Positions 26,715 to 35,601 of a DNA stretch of 61,287 nt are shown one piece after another. This DNA is from an uncultured Hyphomicrobiales bacterium (GTDB lineage: Bacteria > Pseudomonadota > Alphaproteobacteria > Rhizobiales > Beijerinckiaceae), in contig CAINNX010000151.1 in assembly GCA_903851305.1 (NCBI GenBank), positions 1-61,287 on the forward strand. Reading direction: 5' to 3'. The position numbers and the translations under genes are program-made. The notes under the pieces are model-generated. The model had not been told where the DNA came from and did no database searches. It saw nothing but the letters and a program-made list of their open reading frames with translations. Positions within the stretch are counted from its first letter, which is position 1; every line of letters begins with the position of its first letter.

Positions 26715-27581
26715 TTAGCGCGCAGGCGTTGCGCCACGCCGATCACCACTGCGGCGCAAGAAAATATTGGCAACCATGGCTTGCGCGATATGTTCGGCCA
26801 TGCAGGGGAAGCCCAGATCGTTCAGACTGAATTCGTCATCAGCCGAGACTTCAGAGGCGGCTTTTGTCTGCGCCAGAAATTCCATGGCCTTATCACGACG
26901 CACATAGAGAAGGTTCTCTTCCAGAGCAATGCGATCCAGCGCGCCACGAATTTCAAACCAATGCTCGTCTCGTGCATATTTAGGCGTGTATTGCAGTCCG
27001 ACCAGCACCACATCGATTTTGTTTTTGTTGAGCATGCGCACGGTTGCGCGCACGGTTGTTTCAAACTCCACCACCGGCACACGCGCAACGGCATCATTGG
27101 TGCCCAACTGCCAAAGAACCAAAGATGGCTTGAGGATCGCCGCTTCATTGATCAGACGACGTGCGCTGACTGAGGCAATCTCGCCCGACACACCGCGATT
27201 GACCACTTCCACATCAATGCCCTTCCAGACATTTTCGAGAAGCTTTTCCAGGCGTGAAGGATAATTACCTGATTTATTGCCTGACCATGTGGCCGAAGAA
27301 CCAATGGCGAGCACGCGCATTTTCTTGCTGGCTTCAATCCGCGCGGCCGTATGAGACAAAGGTGCATCACGCGCCACTTCTGATTGCGGCACGGAACATT
27401 GCAGAGCAAGAGCTGCTGCATGAAGCGGTGGCGTAGGATATTGCGTCTCAGCCTGGATCTGAGGCACGTCCGTGATTGCGGAATCGCTTTGCTGCGCCGC
27501 AGCATCTTGTGCTGTGGCGGGCGCGCCTGCTGTGAAAAGCAGGATCAGACCTATGATCAGCGCGGCCAATTGATGCGCCAT
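26715..27581 (-). CDS. Secreted SGNH/GDSL-type hydrolase
   Basis: The 288-residue protein has a signal peptide (about residues 1-24, ending APATAQ). The SGNH blocks are visible: VLAIGSSATWSG (block I serine), VVNRGVSGEIA (block II glycine) and LWQLGTNDAVARV (block III asparagine); a late NDLGFPCMAEHIAQAM probably supplies the D/H pair. It should act on acyl esters of a periplasmic or surface polymer. Its start overlaps the end of the OpgC gene by 25 nt, so the two are co-translated and probably act on the same polymer. Confidence 0.85.
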   Translation of the reverse strand: MAHQLAALIIGLILLFTAGAPATAQDAAAQQSDSAITDVPQIQAETQYPTPPLHAAALALQCSVPQSEVARDAPLSHTAARIEASKKMRVLAIGSSATWSGNKSGNYPSRLEKLLENVWKGIDVEVVNRGVSGEIASVSARRLINEAAILKPSLVLWQLGTNDAVARVPVVEFETTVRATVRMLNKNKIDVVLVGLQYTPKYARDEHWFEIRGALDRIALEENLLYVRRDKAMEFLAQTKAASEVSADDEFSLNDLGFPCMAEHIAQAMVANIFLRRSGDRRGATPAR

Positions 27582-28744
27582 TCATTTCCCCAAGCAATGG
27601 CGAGCATTGCAGCCACGCCAATCAACAGCACAAGCGTGTCTGTGACAAGACCCGCCGGATTTGCAAACCGCACAATCTGCCCTGCCAAAGAGAGCAGAGA
27701 TCCTGCACAAAAGACATGCAGCGAATTTCTACCGAGCAAACACAAAGGCACGCTCAGAAAGCGGAACGGGCCCCAGCGGGTGGCCTTGTCGAACAGCCCC
27801 CCCAACAACATGACAAGGCCAAGCATATGCACAATGCGCATCGGCGAGAGCGATGTCTTGTCGTTCATGAAAAAGAGACGCGGCTCAGGCAACTCGAACG
27901 GGTTGGGACTCCAATTGATCATGGCCAGCCAAAGACCGATGCCAACAATCACCAAGCCCAAAATGCGCAGCTCCATGCGCTTGTCTTCAATAAAGCCTGC
28001 CACCTGTTTGGGGCGGGCCAGCACATAGCCCAGCACAAACTGCAATTGCCAGGCAAAAGGATTGAAGAACCAGACACCTTCCACCGGCCAGGTAGGCAGA
28101 TTGAGCTCAGACAACAATGTCAGTGCCCAGACTGTAACAGAATAGAACAGGAGAATACGCAACGAGATGCGGCCCAGCACAACCACCAAAGGTGCAAAGA
28201 CCATCATCACGATATAAAGCGGGAGCACATCGAAATAACCCATTTGATGGGCCAGCATCACAATGCCGATTTGCGTTTGCACAGGGCTTTCAAAAAAAGC
28301 GCTCGCATTGTTCCATTGCAGAATGAGCGGCGTATCCAGAGAGATGGCCGCACCTGCCATCATCGCCAGAGCCAATGAGACAATAACGAGCTGTGCCGCA
28401 TAAATTGTAAAAGCACGCGCCTCGAGCCGCATGAACAGACGCATGCCGACCAGATTCTCGTTGCGACTTTCCGATAGATAGCGCAACGAAAACCCAGCCA
28501 GAAAGACGAAGAGCTCAGCCGAATCTGACAAGCCAAAGGCGCGATGCGTGAATTGCTCGAAGTAAATGCCTGGAATGTGATTGATGAAAATCGCAATCAG
28601 CGCATAGCCGCGCCAGAAATCGACCTGATTGAGAGCGCGCGCAGCCACCCGGCGCGGTTGCGCCAAGTGTTTGGGGTCGGGGCTCTCAGCCAGGGTCGAA
28701 TCGCGCTGCATGTGAGGGCAACATACGCTGCCTGATGCTGGCAT
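27557..28744 (-). CDS. opgC: OpgC-family membrane acyltransferase
   Basis: This integral membrane protein belongs to the OpgC group, which transfers succinyl groups to periplasmic glucans. The head RALNQVDFWRGYALIAIFIN is diagnostic, followed by SDSAELFVFLAGFSLRYL and about ten membrane spans; the C-terminal LGRNSLHVFCAGSLL is also typical. Starts at ATG 28744 (395 residues, GAGGCGC upstream) or ATG 28711 (384) are possible. The frame stays open to 29428 but that region is antisense to the TctC-like gene. It overlaps the SGNH gene downstream by 25 nt. No opgG or opgH is near. Confidence 0.87.
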   Translation of the reverse strand: MPASGSVCCPHMQRDSTLAESPDPKHLAQPRRVAARALNQVDFWRGYALIAIFINHIPGIYFEQFTHRAFGLSDSAELFVFLAGFSLRYLSESRNENLVGMRLFMRLEARAFTIYAAQLVIVSLALAMMAGAAISLDTPLILQWNNASAFFESPVQTQIGIVMLAHQMGYFDVLPLYIVMMVFAPLVVVLGRISLRILLFYSVTVWALTLLSELNLPTWPVEGVWFFNPFAWQLQFVLGYVLARPKQVAGFIEDKRMELRILGLVIVGIGLWLAMINWSPNPFELPEPRLFFMNDKTSLSPMRIVHMLGLVMLLGGLFDKATRWGPFRFLSVPLCLLGRNSLHVFCAGSLLSLAGQIVRFANPAGLVTDTLVLLIGVAAMLAIAWGNEWRINWPR

Positions 28745-28849
28745 AGGAAGCGCCTCTGGTCTGCGAAAGACTTGCCCACACACCGCCCCCTGTGCGAACA
28801 TTGGGATAAAGCAAAAACCCGCGGAATAGCGGGACAGGAGGAAAAAAGA

Positions 28850-29881
28850 ATGCTGACAGGCCTCACACGTCGCCTCGCCATGACGGCCAGCCTCGGCCTC
28901 GCCCTCGGCGGATCTCCAGCTCATGCCCAGACGCCTGACGTCTTCTACAAGGGTCGGCAGATGATCATGGTTGTCTATTCGCCCCCTGGCTCGACCTATG
29001 ATCTCTATGCCCGCGCACTTGTGCGCCATATGCCGCGCCATATTCCCGGCGAGCCCAATTTCATCGTCCAGAACATGCCTGGCGCCGGCGGCCTGAAAGC
29101 CATGGATTATCTCTATAACATCGCCCCCAAGGATGGGTCGGTGATTGGCACCGTTGGCCGCGGCCTCGCTTTCGAGCCCATGCTGGGCCATAAAGAGTTT
29201 AAATTCGACCCGCTGCGGTTCACTTGGATCGGCAGCATGAGCCGCGACGTAAGCTTGGCCATTTCCTGGCACACCTCGAAGGTGAAGACGCTGGCTGATT
29301 TGCAGAAGAATGAAGTGATGACACCCGGCACGGGGGCCGGCGCTGATTCGGAAATCATGCCGCTCGCCTATAACGCGCTGGCAGGCACCAAGTTTAAAGT
29401 CATCAATGGCTATCCGAACACTGTGCAAGCTGCGCTAGCGCTCGAAAATGGCGAGCTTGATGGTATTGCCTATTGGGCTTGGGGTTCGATCAACTCCAGC
29501 AAGCCAGACTGGCTTCGCGACAAGAAAGTGAATGTGCTCTTCCACACGGGCGGCAAACCGCTGCCCCAATTGCCAGGTGTTCCCTCGATCCGCGACGCCG
29601 CGCAAAATGATCTTGATCGCAAGGCGCTCGATTTCTTGTTGGCGCGCGAAGTTTTAAGCCGGCCTTTCCTCGCGCCGCCTGATATCCCGGCGGATCGCGT
29701 CAAAGTGCTGCGCGCGGCATTCAATGCGACCATGAAAGATCCTGCTTTCTTGCAGGAAGCCGAACGCGCAGCTCTTGAAATCGAACTCGTGACAAGCGAA
29801 GAAACAGAAAAGGTTTTACGCAGCGCAGCCAATTCCCCCCCTGACGTGATTAACCGCGTAAAATCACTGCTGGGGCGCTGA
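28850..29881 (+). CDS. Orphan TctC/Bug-type periplasmic binding protein (copy B)
   Basis: This 343-residue paralogue of the protein at 24627 shares RHMPRHIPGEPNFIVQNMPG, YNIAPKDGSVIGT, AISWHTSKVK and FLAPPDIPADRVKVLRAAF. The signal peptide spans about residues 1-27 (GGSPAHAQ). ATG 28850 follows AGGAGG; the longer frame from 28772 runs into the divergent opgC leader. It is followed 82 nt later by the flavin-dependent monooxygenase on the same strand, which may hint at uptake and oxidation of one substrate. The ligand is not readable from sequence. Confidence 0.85.
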   Translation: MLTGLTRRLAMTASLGLALGGSPAHAQTPDVFYKGRQMIMVVYSPPGSTYDLYARALVRHMPRHIPGEPNFIVQNMPGAGGLKAMDYLYNIAPKDGSVIGTVGRGLAFEPMLGHKEFKFDPLRFTWIGSMSRDVSLAISWHTSKVKTLADLQKNEVMTPGTGAGADSEIMPLAYNALAGTKFKVINGYPNTVQAALALENGELDGIAYWAWGSINSSKPDWLRDKKVNVLFHTGGKPLPQLPGVPSIRDAAQNDLDRKALDFLLAREVLSRPFLAPPDIPADRVKVLRAAFNATMKDPAFLQEAERAALEIELVTSEETEKVLRSAANSPPDVINRVKSLLGR

Positions 29882-29963
29882 GCTCTTCCAACCAACGGAC
29901 GCACCGCCTTGAACGGGACGCCCAACGGCCGGCTAAAAGACCGGCGAACAAGGACCCTGTATC

Positions 29964-30986
29964 ATGGCACTTGAATTTGGCCTTTATGCCCCAATCCCAA
30001 TGGTCTCCGTTGGATCACCAGAAATTGCGCAAGCTGTTTCACAAGCGTTGCATCCGCTGCCCGACAATCAACGTGATGCGCAATATGAACTGGCGCTTTC
30101 TGTTTTGCTGGCGGCCGACCGTTGCGGTTTTGATCTGACACTTTTTGCCGAGCGTCATCTGGGACATGATATGCATGGCTGGATCATGGCCTCAGCCATT
30201 GCCTCGCGGTTCGAGCATATGCGTGCGTTGGTTGCTGTCCATCCGGGCCTTTGGGATCCGGTGATGGTTGCGAAAATGGCGGCATCTCTTGACCGTATTG
30301 TGAAAGGCCGCATGGCGATCAATATCGTCAATGGCTGGTTCGATGAAGAGTTTGAAATGTTTGGCGGCACCGTCCTGCAAGGCGAAGACCGCTACCAGCG
30401 CACCATCGAATTCATGGATATTATGCGCGGACTATGGACGCAGGAAAGCTATACCAAGCACGGCAAATTCTACAACGTCGAGAATGCGCGTCTCATGCTC
30501 AAGCCACGCACAGAAAAGGGGCCAGAGATTTTCTCTGTCTCAACGAGCGATCGAGGGCGTGACTTCATTGCTGAGCAATGTGACTGGTGGTTTGTCGAAT
30601 TCCCTAAAGAGGCCGAGACAACGCCTGACATTATGAAAGCTTTGAAAACCTCCATTGCCGACATGAATCAACGCACAGCACGCACAGGACGCAAGGTGCG
30701 CTACGCGCTCAATCCCTTTGTGGCGATTGGTACAGACACGCAAGAAGCGGTCGATTCCACCATCCAGCAAATGTTCAAATATGACCCCGACAAGGACACG
30801 CGCAAACTGGAACGGCGCATGATTCCCAATACGCGCGCCGGCTGCATGGGCAAGCCCGAAGATGTGCGCAAACAGTTGCAGCGCTTCAACGATCTGGGCA
30901 TTGAATTCATTCTCATGAAACTCTTGCCCAATGTCGCAAATGTCGAGCGGATTGGTGCCGAAATCATCCAGCCCCTGAAGGGTTGA
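29964..30986 (+). CDS. LLM-class (luciferase-like) flavin-dependent monooxygenase
   Basis: This TIM-barrel flavin oxidoreductase of 340 residues shows the bacterial luciferase-like layout: AADRCGFDLTLFAERHLG near residue 50, LVAVHPGLWDPVMVAKMAAS, DRIVKGRMAINIVNGWFDEE, and the SVSTSDRGRDFIAEQCD segment. The overall pattern recalls alkanesulfonate and dimethylsulfone-type monooxygenases (SsuD/SfnG-like), which need a partner flavin reductase; none is adjacent. ATG 29964 has AAGGA upstream. A strong terminator follows. Confidence 0.87.
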   Translation: MALEFGLYAPIPMVSVGSPEIAQAVSQALHPLPDNQRDAQYELALSVLLAADRCGFDLTLFAERHLGHDMHGWIMASAIASRFEHMRALVAVHPGLWDPVMVAKMAASLDRIVKGRMAINIVNGWFDEEFEMFGGTVLQGEDRYQRTIEFMDIMRGLWTQESYTKHGKFYNVENARLMLKPRTEKGPEIFSVSTSDRGRDFIAEQCDWWFVEFPKEAETTPDIMKALKTSIADMNQRTARTGRKVRYALNPFVAIGTDTQEAVDSTIQQMFKYDPDKDTRKLERRMIPNTRAGCMGKPEDVRKQLQRFNDLGIEFILMKLLPNVANVERIGAEIIQPLKG

Positions 30987-30993
30987 ACCAAAC

Positions 30994-31024
30994 AAAAAAG
31001 GCGGCCCGCAAGGCCGCCTTTTTT
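30994..31024. terminator. Bidirectional rho-independent terminator
   Basis: GGCGGCC/GGCCGCC stem with a 5-nt loop, six As before and six Ts after. It ends the monooxygenase gene on plus and msrB on minus; the msrB stop codon overlaps its last T. Confidence 0.92.
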
Positions 31025-31425
31025 CATTCCGGTTTGAACGTCAGCGCCACACCATTGATGCAATAGCGCAGACCAGTGGGCGGTGGCCCGTCTGGAAAGA
31101 CATGGCCCAGATGAGAGCCGCATTGGCTGCAATGCGCTTCGGTTCGCACCATGCCATGGCTGCGATCTGTATGCGTCTCGACAGAGCCCGGGATCGGATC
31201 ATTGAAGCTTGGCCAGCCTGTGCCGCTTTCAAACTTCAGCTTTGATGGAAACAAATCCTGCTCGCAGCCCGCGCAAGCAAAAACGCCAGTGCGCTTTTCA
31301 TGCAGCAAAGCACATGAGCCGGGACGCTCAGTGCCATGCTGGCGCATGACCTGATATTGCTCAGGTGTGAGGCGCTGGCGCCATTGGTCATCACTCAGGG
31401 TGAAGGGAAATTCGCTCATTGTCAT
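31024..31425 (-). CDS. msrB: Peptide methionine (R)-S-oxide reductase MsrB
   Basis: MsrB repairs methionine-R-sulfoxide in proteins. The 133 residues from ATG 31425 include zinc cysteines CAGC and CSQC, SGTGWPSFNDPIPGS, and the catalytic RYCINGVALTF cysteine near the C-terminus. The open frame extends upstream to 31548, but that part overlaps the esterase gene on the same strand. An alternative ATG lies two codons in. It begins 10 nt after the esterase stop, so the two are likely co-transcribed. Confidence 0.94.
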   Translation of the reverse strand: MTMSEFPFTLSDDQWRQRLTPEQYQVMRQHGTERPGSCALLHEKRTGVFACAGCEQDLFPSKLKFESGTGWPSFNDPIPGSVETHTDRSHGMVRTEAHCSQCGSHLGHVFPDGPPPTGLRYCINGVALTFKPE

Positions 31426-31435
31426 GGTGCGCTCA

Positions 31436-32458
31436 TCATGGCTTATGGGTTTGGTTTGGCAACAGACTACGGATATCGGGTAGCTGTTTGATTTTTTCCA
31501 GAACCTGCCCCACCAAACCTGTCGGCACCAAGCCAAAAAAGCGCGCAATGGTCATCGTTGATTGTGGCGAGAGCATATGGCCAAGCCCCGCGACCATGTC
31601 ATGCTCAATGGCATCGCGCCCCTCGGCATCTTGCCAGATGCATTGATGGTGCCCTTCCTTCAGCCATTGGTCAGATGTTGGATCTGCGGGCAGATCCTGC
31701 GCATGACGCCATTGACGCACCAAGCCACCCGCATTGGCGGGCACCACAACATCATCACTCAGACCATGCCAAACCAGCAGGCGTGGCCATTGCGCTGTTT
31801 TTGGAGCGCAGGCACGCAAACTGTCGGCTGCTTCGGAAGCGGTGCGCTTATCACCTTGCGACATGGCCTCGATGGCCTGCGGCAGGCTATCGGCAATACC
31901 AACCGGCAAGCCAGAGACCACAGCGCCTGCTGCAAAAACATCTGGATAGGCAGCCAATATGGCTGCCGCCATCGCGCCTCCAGCTGAGAAGCCGGTGATG
32001 AAAATACGTGCCGGATCAACCTCATATTGCCGCTGAACATGCGCGATCATCGCACGGATGGACGCCGCTTCACCCTGATCGCGCGCGCGGCTGCGCGGGC
32101 TGAACCAGTTGAAACAACTCTGACCATTGTTGGCGTCACGCTGCAGGGGATAGCAAACCAGAAATCCTTCTTTGGCTGCCAGACCACACCAATCAGCAGA
32201 ACGCTCATATTGCTCGGGGGTTTGCGCACAGCCATGCAAGACAACCACAACAGCCGGATGTTTTGGCCGCGTGTCGGGAACATAAAGCTGCAACCGCAGA
32301 TTGCCCGGATTGGCGCCAAACTCTGCAATTTCGGTTAAACGCGGTGCGCTGTCCGGAGGCGCCGGTGGCGTGGATGGCGTGAAATCAAACAGGCGCAGCC
32401 ATTGCTGGCGCGCCCGGTTGAGCTCCTCGATAGTCTGGCCAATCCGATGCACAGGCAC
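31436..32458 (-). CDS. PHB-depolymerase-family esterase (short-chain, type 1)
   Basis: This alpha/beta hydrolase of the esterase PHB family has 340 residues. It shows LVVLHGCAQTPEQYERS-like oxyanion text (VVVVLHGCAQTPEQY), the lipase box FITGFSAGGAMA with the catalytic serine, the WHGLSDDVVVPANAGG aspartate and the GLGHMLSPQ histidine. No signal peptide is evident, so an intracellular role on hydroxybutyrate oligomers or other esters is likely. GTG 32458 has AAGGGGA upstream. It is upstream of msrB. Confidence 0.85.
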   Translation of the reverse strand: MPVHRIGQTIEELNRARQQWLRLFDFTPSTPPAPPDSAPRLTEIAEFGANPGNLRLQLYVPDTRPKHPAVVVVLHGCAQTPEQYERSADWCGLAAKEGFLVCYPLQRDANNGQSCFNWFSPRSRARDQGEAASIRAMIAHVQRQYEVDPARIFITGFSAGGAMAAAILAAYPDVFAAGAVVSGLPVGIADSLPQAIEAMSQGDKRTASEAADSLRACAPKTAQWPRLLVWHGLSDDVVVPANAGGLVRQWRHAQDLPADPTSDQWLKEGHHQCIWQDAEGRDAIEHDMVAGLGHMLSPQSTMTIARFFGLVPTGLVGQVLEKIKQLPDIRSLLPNQTHKP

Positions 32459-32614
32459 TCCCCTTCATTGCTGCGATGCAGCATACCGCAGAGTGACCTA
32501 AAATCATAGAGAGTTCAGTACCTTGGGCTGGGGAACGATACTCCGCTGCGGCGGCCTTGCAACTGGTCAAGCAGGTTTAGAGCCGCACATCGTGACTTAT
32601 CATCACCGAACTGA

Positions 32615-33130
32615 TCAATCTGTCAGGATCAGTGCCCAATAGACCTTGTATTTCGACTGTTCGACATAGGCTGTTGCTATGCCCATGCGGCGCATGGCGG
32701 CGTTGAGCATATTCTTGTTGTGGGGAGGCGATTCCCGCCAGCCAGAGAAAGCTTCCGCCAATGTATGATAACCCGCCCCGACATTTTCAGTGGCTGTTTT
32801 ATGGTCCAGCCTGCCCGACAGACGCGCTTGCAGCGTGCCGCCAATCTCATGGCTCATATGATCGGCACGCGCCATAGCGAGCGCCTGCTCTTGCGCAGCC
32901 TGCATCAAAGCGGGATCGAGCGAGAGCGCCGAAGCCCCATTATTGGTGCGATAGATCGAGATCATGTCGCGCGCCGCCACGGCATCAACTTGCGCGGCTG
33001 TGGCATTGAGCTTTTTGTAAAAGCCCGGGCCATCCGACAAAGTGAAACCGACGGGTGACGAAGAGCAGGCTGCCAAAGGCAGACCTGCAGCGGCCAGAAG
33101 AAACATGCGGCGCGACGCAACAAAAGTCAT
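32615..33130 (-). CDS. CAP/SCP-domain lipoprotein
   Basis: This 171-residue protein starts with a lipoprotein signal (MTFVASRRMFLLAAAGLPLAAC-like, with the lipobox LAAC at about residues 18-21). The CAP (PR-1/SCP-like) domain shows LDPALMQAAQEQALAMARAD, the HMSHE metal-site histidines, TENVGAGYHTLAEAFSGWRE and SPPHNKNMLN. The function of bacterial CAP proteins is poorly defined. The start is ATG 33130 (AGGA about 11 nt upstream) or TTG 33142, which would overlap the mscS stop. It is probably co-transcribed with the MscS channel. Confidence 0.85.
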   Translation of the reverse strand: MTFVASRRMFLLAAAGLPLAACSSSPVGFTLSDGPGFYKKLNATAAQVDAVAARDMISIYRTNNGASALSLDPALMQAAQEQALAMARADHMSHEIGGTLQARLSGRLDHKTATENVGAGYHTLAEAFSGWRESPPHNKNMLNAAMRRMGIATAYVEQSKYKVYWALILTD

Positions 33131-33138
33131 GGGTTTGT

Positions 33139-35550
33139 TCAATCCTGTTTTTTCATGGTGAGCGACTCGAGCCCGCCAATGTGAATGACCGGCGCTGGTG
33201 CGACCGGCGGTGAGATACTGATATTTTCAACTTTGAATCGTGCGTGAATAGCAAAATGCAAATCGCTTTTCACGCGCCCAGCCTTTTCAACATCCCCGAC
33301 AAAACAGACCAGCTCGAATTTGAGCAAAGTCTCGGTCATCGCGATAAACAAAACTGCGGGTGTTGGGAGCTTTTCAACCAGATCATGACCCTTGGCCACA
33401 TCCATCAACACGCTGCGCACATGTTCGGGATCAGCTTCAAGATTTACCGCGACCGGAATTTTGATGCGACCCACACGATCACCGCGCACCCAGTTTTTTA
33501 CCACACCCGTGACGAGGTTCGAATTGGGTACGATCATTGTCACGCGATCAAAAGTTTCGATCTCGGTCGAGCGCACATTGATGCGCCGGATATAGCCTTG
33601 CTCTTCGCCCACCACGACGAGATCACCCACGCGCACAGCCCGTTCCCAGAGCAGGATAAGGCCAGAGACAAAATTGTTGACGATGGATTGCAGACCAAAA
33701 CCGATACCGACCGACAAGGCGCCGGCCACAATCGCCAGCTTTTCAAAGGAAAAGCCGAGGTAACCAAGACCGACCGATGTGGCGACCACAAAGCCCACAT
33801 AGCCAATGCTGGTGCGGATGGAATTGCGCAGACCTGTATCAAGTTGCGTGTGCGGCAACAGGCGCTTTTCGAGCCAGCGCTGCACCGTGCGTGTGGCAAA
33901 CAAAACCAGGCCAAAGAAAAACAAAGCCAGCGCAATGCTCGCCAATGAAATGGTGACATCACCAATCTTGAAGCCGAAAAAGGCGGAGCGCAGATTGGCC
34001 AGCATATCGTCTGACTCAATGCCCCATGGGGCCAGCACAAGCAGAATAGCCGCAGCACTCAGACAAACCGTAGAGGCGCCAGCCAGCAAGACCGCAAGCT
34101 GTTCCAGCGATTCACGGCGCAGACCCAGGCTCGACATGACAGCGCGTGCAATAGGCGCCGGCGGGCGCAGCGCATGTTCAAAACCTTCGTTGGCCAAGAG
34201 CACAAGCAGATAAGTGACACAACCCACAAAGGTCACCCAGACAAGCTGATCAGTCACGAAAGCGCCAAAAGCCACATAGCCAATCAGCACCGAGGCCAGC
34301 ACAGCAACAATGGCGATCCATGCCAGAAAGCGCAGCGGGCCGGACCAATCTTGCTCCGGCTCGACCACAGGCCCCAGACAATCATCCTCGCTCTCGGGCG
34401 GACCAACAATCCTGTTGAGCGAAACCGCCATGAGCAAAGCCACAGCCATAGCGCCCACAGCACGCACGGCAACAGCAACAGGCAGTGACACGGCGATCAA
34501 TTCATTCATCGCTTCGATGACTTTCATCACCGAGACGATCAAGACCACCCCCATCACCAGATTGGCCAAACGCAGCGCCGCTAAATCTGTAAAATCAAGC
34601 AACCGCCAGTTTGGCCGCATGGGCGCCAACAGACCACGGACAATGCCGGCTGCCAATGCGATGCGCCGTACACTTTCAACAAAAGCTTGCAGCACAGGGT
34701 CAAGCCGCGCATTGACGAGATCAAACGCATAGAGAACCTGCGCCACAGCCAGCGCTGCCAAAATCGGCACAATGGCTGTCACAGCACCAACCCACAAAGC
34801 TGCCACGACTTTTTGCAAACGTGTCGGCTCAATCACCTGCGGCGCACGTCGCAAAACACGATGGGCGAGACGGTCAGCCAAGACGTAAAGAAAAGCGATC
34901 AGCGCCAGAAGGCCGGCAAAGGCAACAGCCCGCCAATCCGCAAGTCTTTTGATCGCGCCCGACACCCAATCGCGCCCGATCACCGCAGCGGCTTTCAAGT
35001 CACGCGGAATTTCAACCGCCACCGACATCCAAAGATCGGGGCTTAATACCGAGAAGGAGCGTTGAAACAAAGCGTGGTTGAACAAAGCGCGGCGCTTGGC
35101 AACAATCTGTGCCTTGACCTGATCAATCTCGACACCCAAAGCGCGTGCACGCTTCAACTGGCCATCAAGATCATTGAAGCTCTTTTGCAACTCGATACGC
35201 TCAGCATCAGGGGCTGCGTCATTATCTTTATCTTTGTCATTGACCGGACCAAGCTGCTCGAGACGCGCCTTCAGCGCATCAAATTGCGGCGCGACCTGTT
35301 CGATCAAAGCATCAACCGAACCATCGAGCTGCTCAAGATCACCACGGCGCGAAGCGAGATCGGCATCGCTCACCTGTTCACGGCGCAACACCGAGGCAAT
35401 CTGGTCAAGCTCCGCGCGCGCCAGATCGAGCCGATGCTGGATGCTTTGGCGTGGCTGCTCGGCCTGCGCCAAGACGGCATCCGGACTGGCCAAAAGCCAG
35501 ATTGAAAGAAGCGCGCCTAACAGCGCGAGGGGGGAGATACGTCTGATCAT
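33139..35550 (-). CDS. MscS-family mechanosensitive channel with DUF3772 domain
   Basis: This large (803 residues) MscS-type channel opens on membrane tension during osmotic downshift. A signal peptide (about 1-28) is followed by a coiled-coil periplasmic region with KDKDND (about 30-145), the DUF3772 segment (LFNHALFQRSFSVLSPDLW), about ten membrane spans, and the MscS pore/beta domain: SVGIGFGLQSIVNNFVSGLI, RAVRVGDLVVVGEEQGYIRR and VPNSNLVTGVVKNW. The architecture matches MscS proteins described in Rhizobiales. The CAP lipoprotein gene abuts or overlaps the stop. Confidence 0.92.
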   Translation of the reverse strand: MIRRISPLALLGALLSIWLLASPDAVLAQAEQPRQSIQHRLDLARAELDQIASVLRREQVSDADLASRRGDLEQLDGSVDALIEQVAPQFDALKARLEQLGPVNDKDKDNDAAPDAERIELQKSFNDLDGQLKRARALGVEIDQVKAQIVAKRRALFNHALFQRSFSVLSPDLWMSVAVEIPRDLKAAAVIGRDWVSGAIKRLADWRAVAFAGLLALIAFLYVLADRLAHRVLRRAPQVIEPTRLQKVVAALWVGAVTAIVPILAALAVAQVLYAFDLVNARLDPVLQAFVESVRRIALAAGIVRGLLAPMRPNWRLLDFTDLAALRLANLVMGVVLIVSVMKVIEAMNELIAVSLPVAVAVRAVGAMAVALLMAVSLNRIVGPPESEDDCLGPVVEPEQDWSGPLRFLAWIAIVAVLASVLIGYVAFGAFVTDQLVWVTFVGCVTYLLVLLANEGFEHALRPPAPIARAVMSSLGLRRESLEQLAVLLAGASTVCLSAAAILLVLAPWGIESDDMLANLRSAFFGFKIGDVTISLASIALALFFFGLVLFATRTVQRWLEKRLLPHTQLDTGLRNSIRTSIGYVGFVVATSVGLGYLGFSFEKLAIVAGALSVGIGFGLQSIVNNFVSGLILLWERAVRVGDLVVVGEEQGYIRRINVRSTEIETFDRVTMIVPNSNLVTGVVKNWVRGDRVGRIKIPVAVNLEADPEHVRSVLMDVAKGHDLVEKLPTPAVLFIAMTETLLKFELVCFVGDVEKAGRVKSDLHFAIHARFKVENISISPPVAPAPVIHIGGLESLTMKKQD

Positions 35551-35601
35551 GGCCCAACAAGAGATGATTCGGGTAAACGGGCCCTTGCGAGCCAGCCCCT
35601 T

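Noticed and set aside
28745-29428. N-terminal extension of the OpgC frame
   Set aside because: It is antisense to the TctC-like gene at 28850, whose signal peptide and ribosome site are clear.
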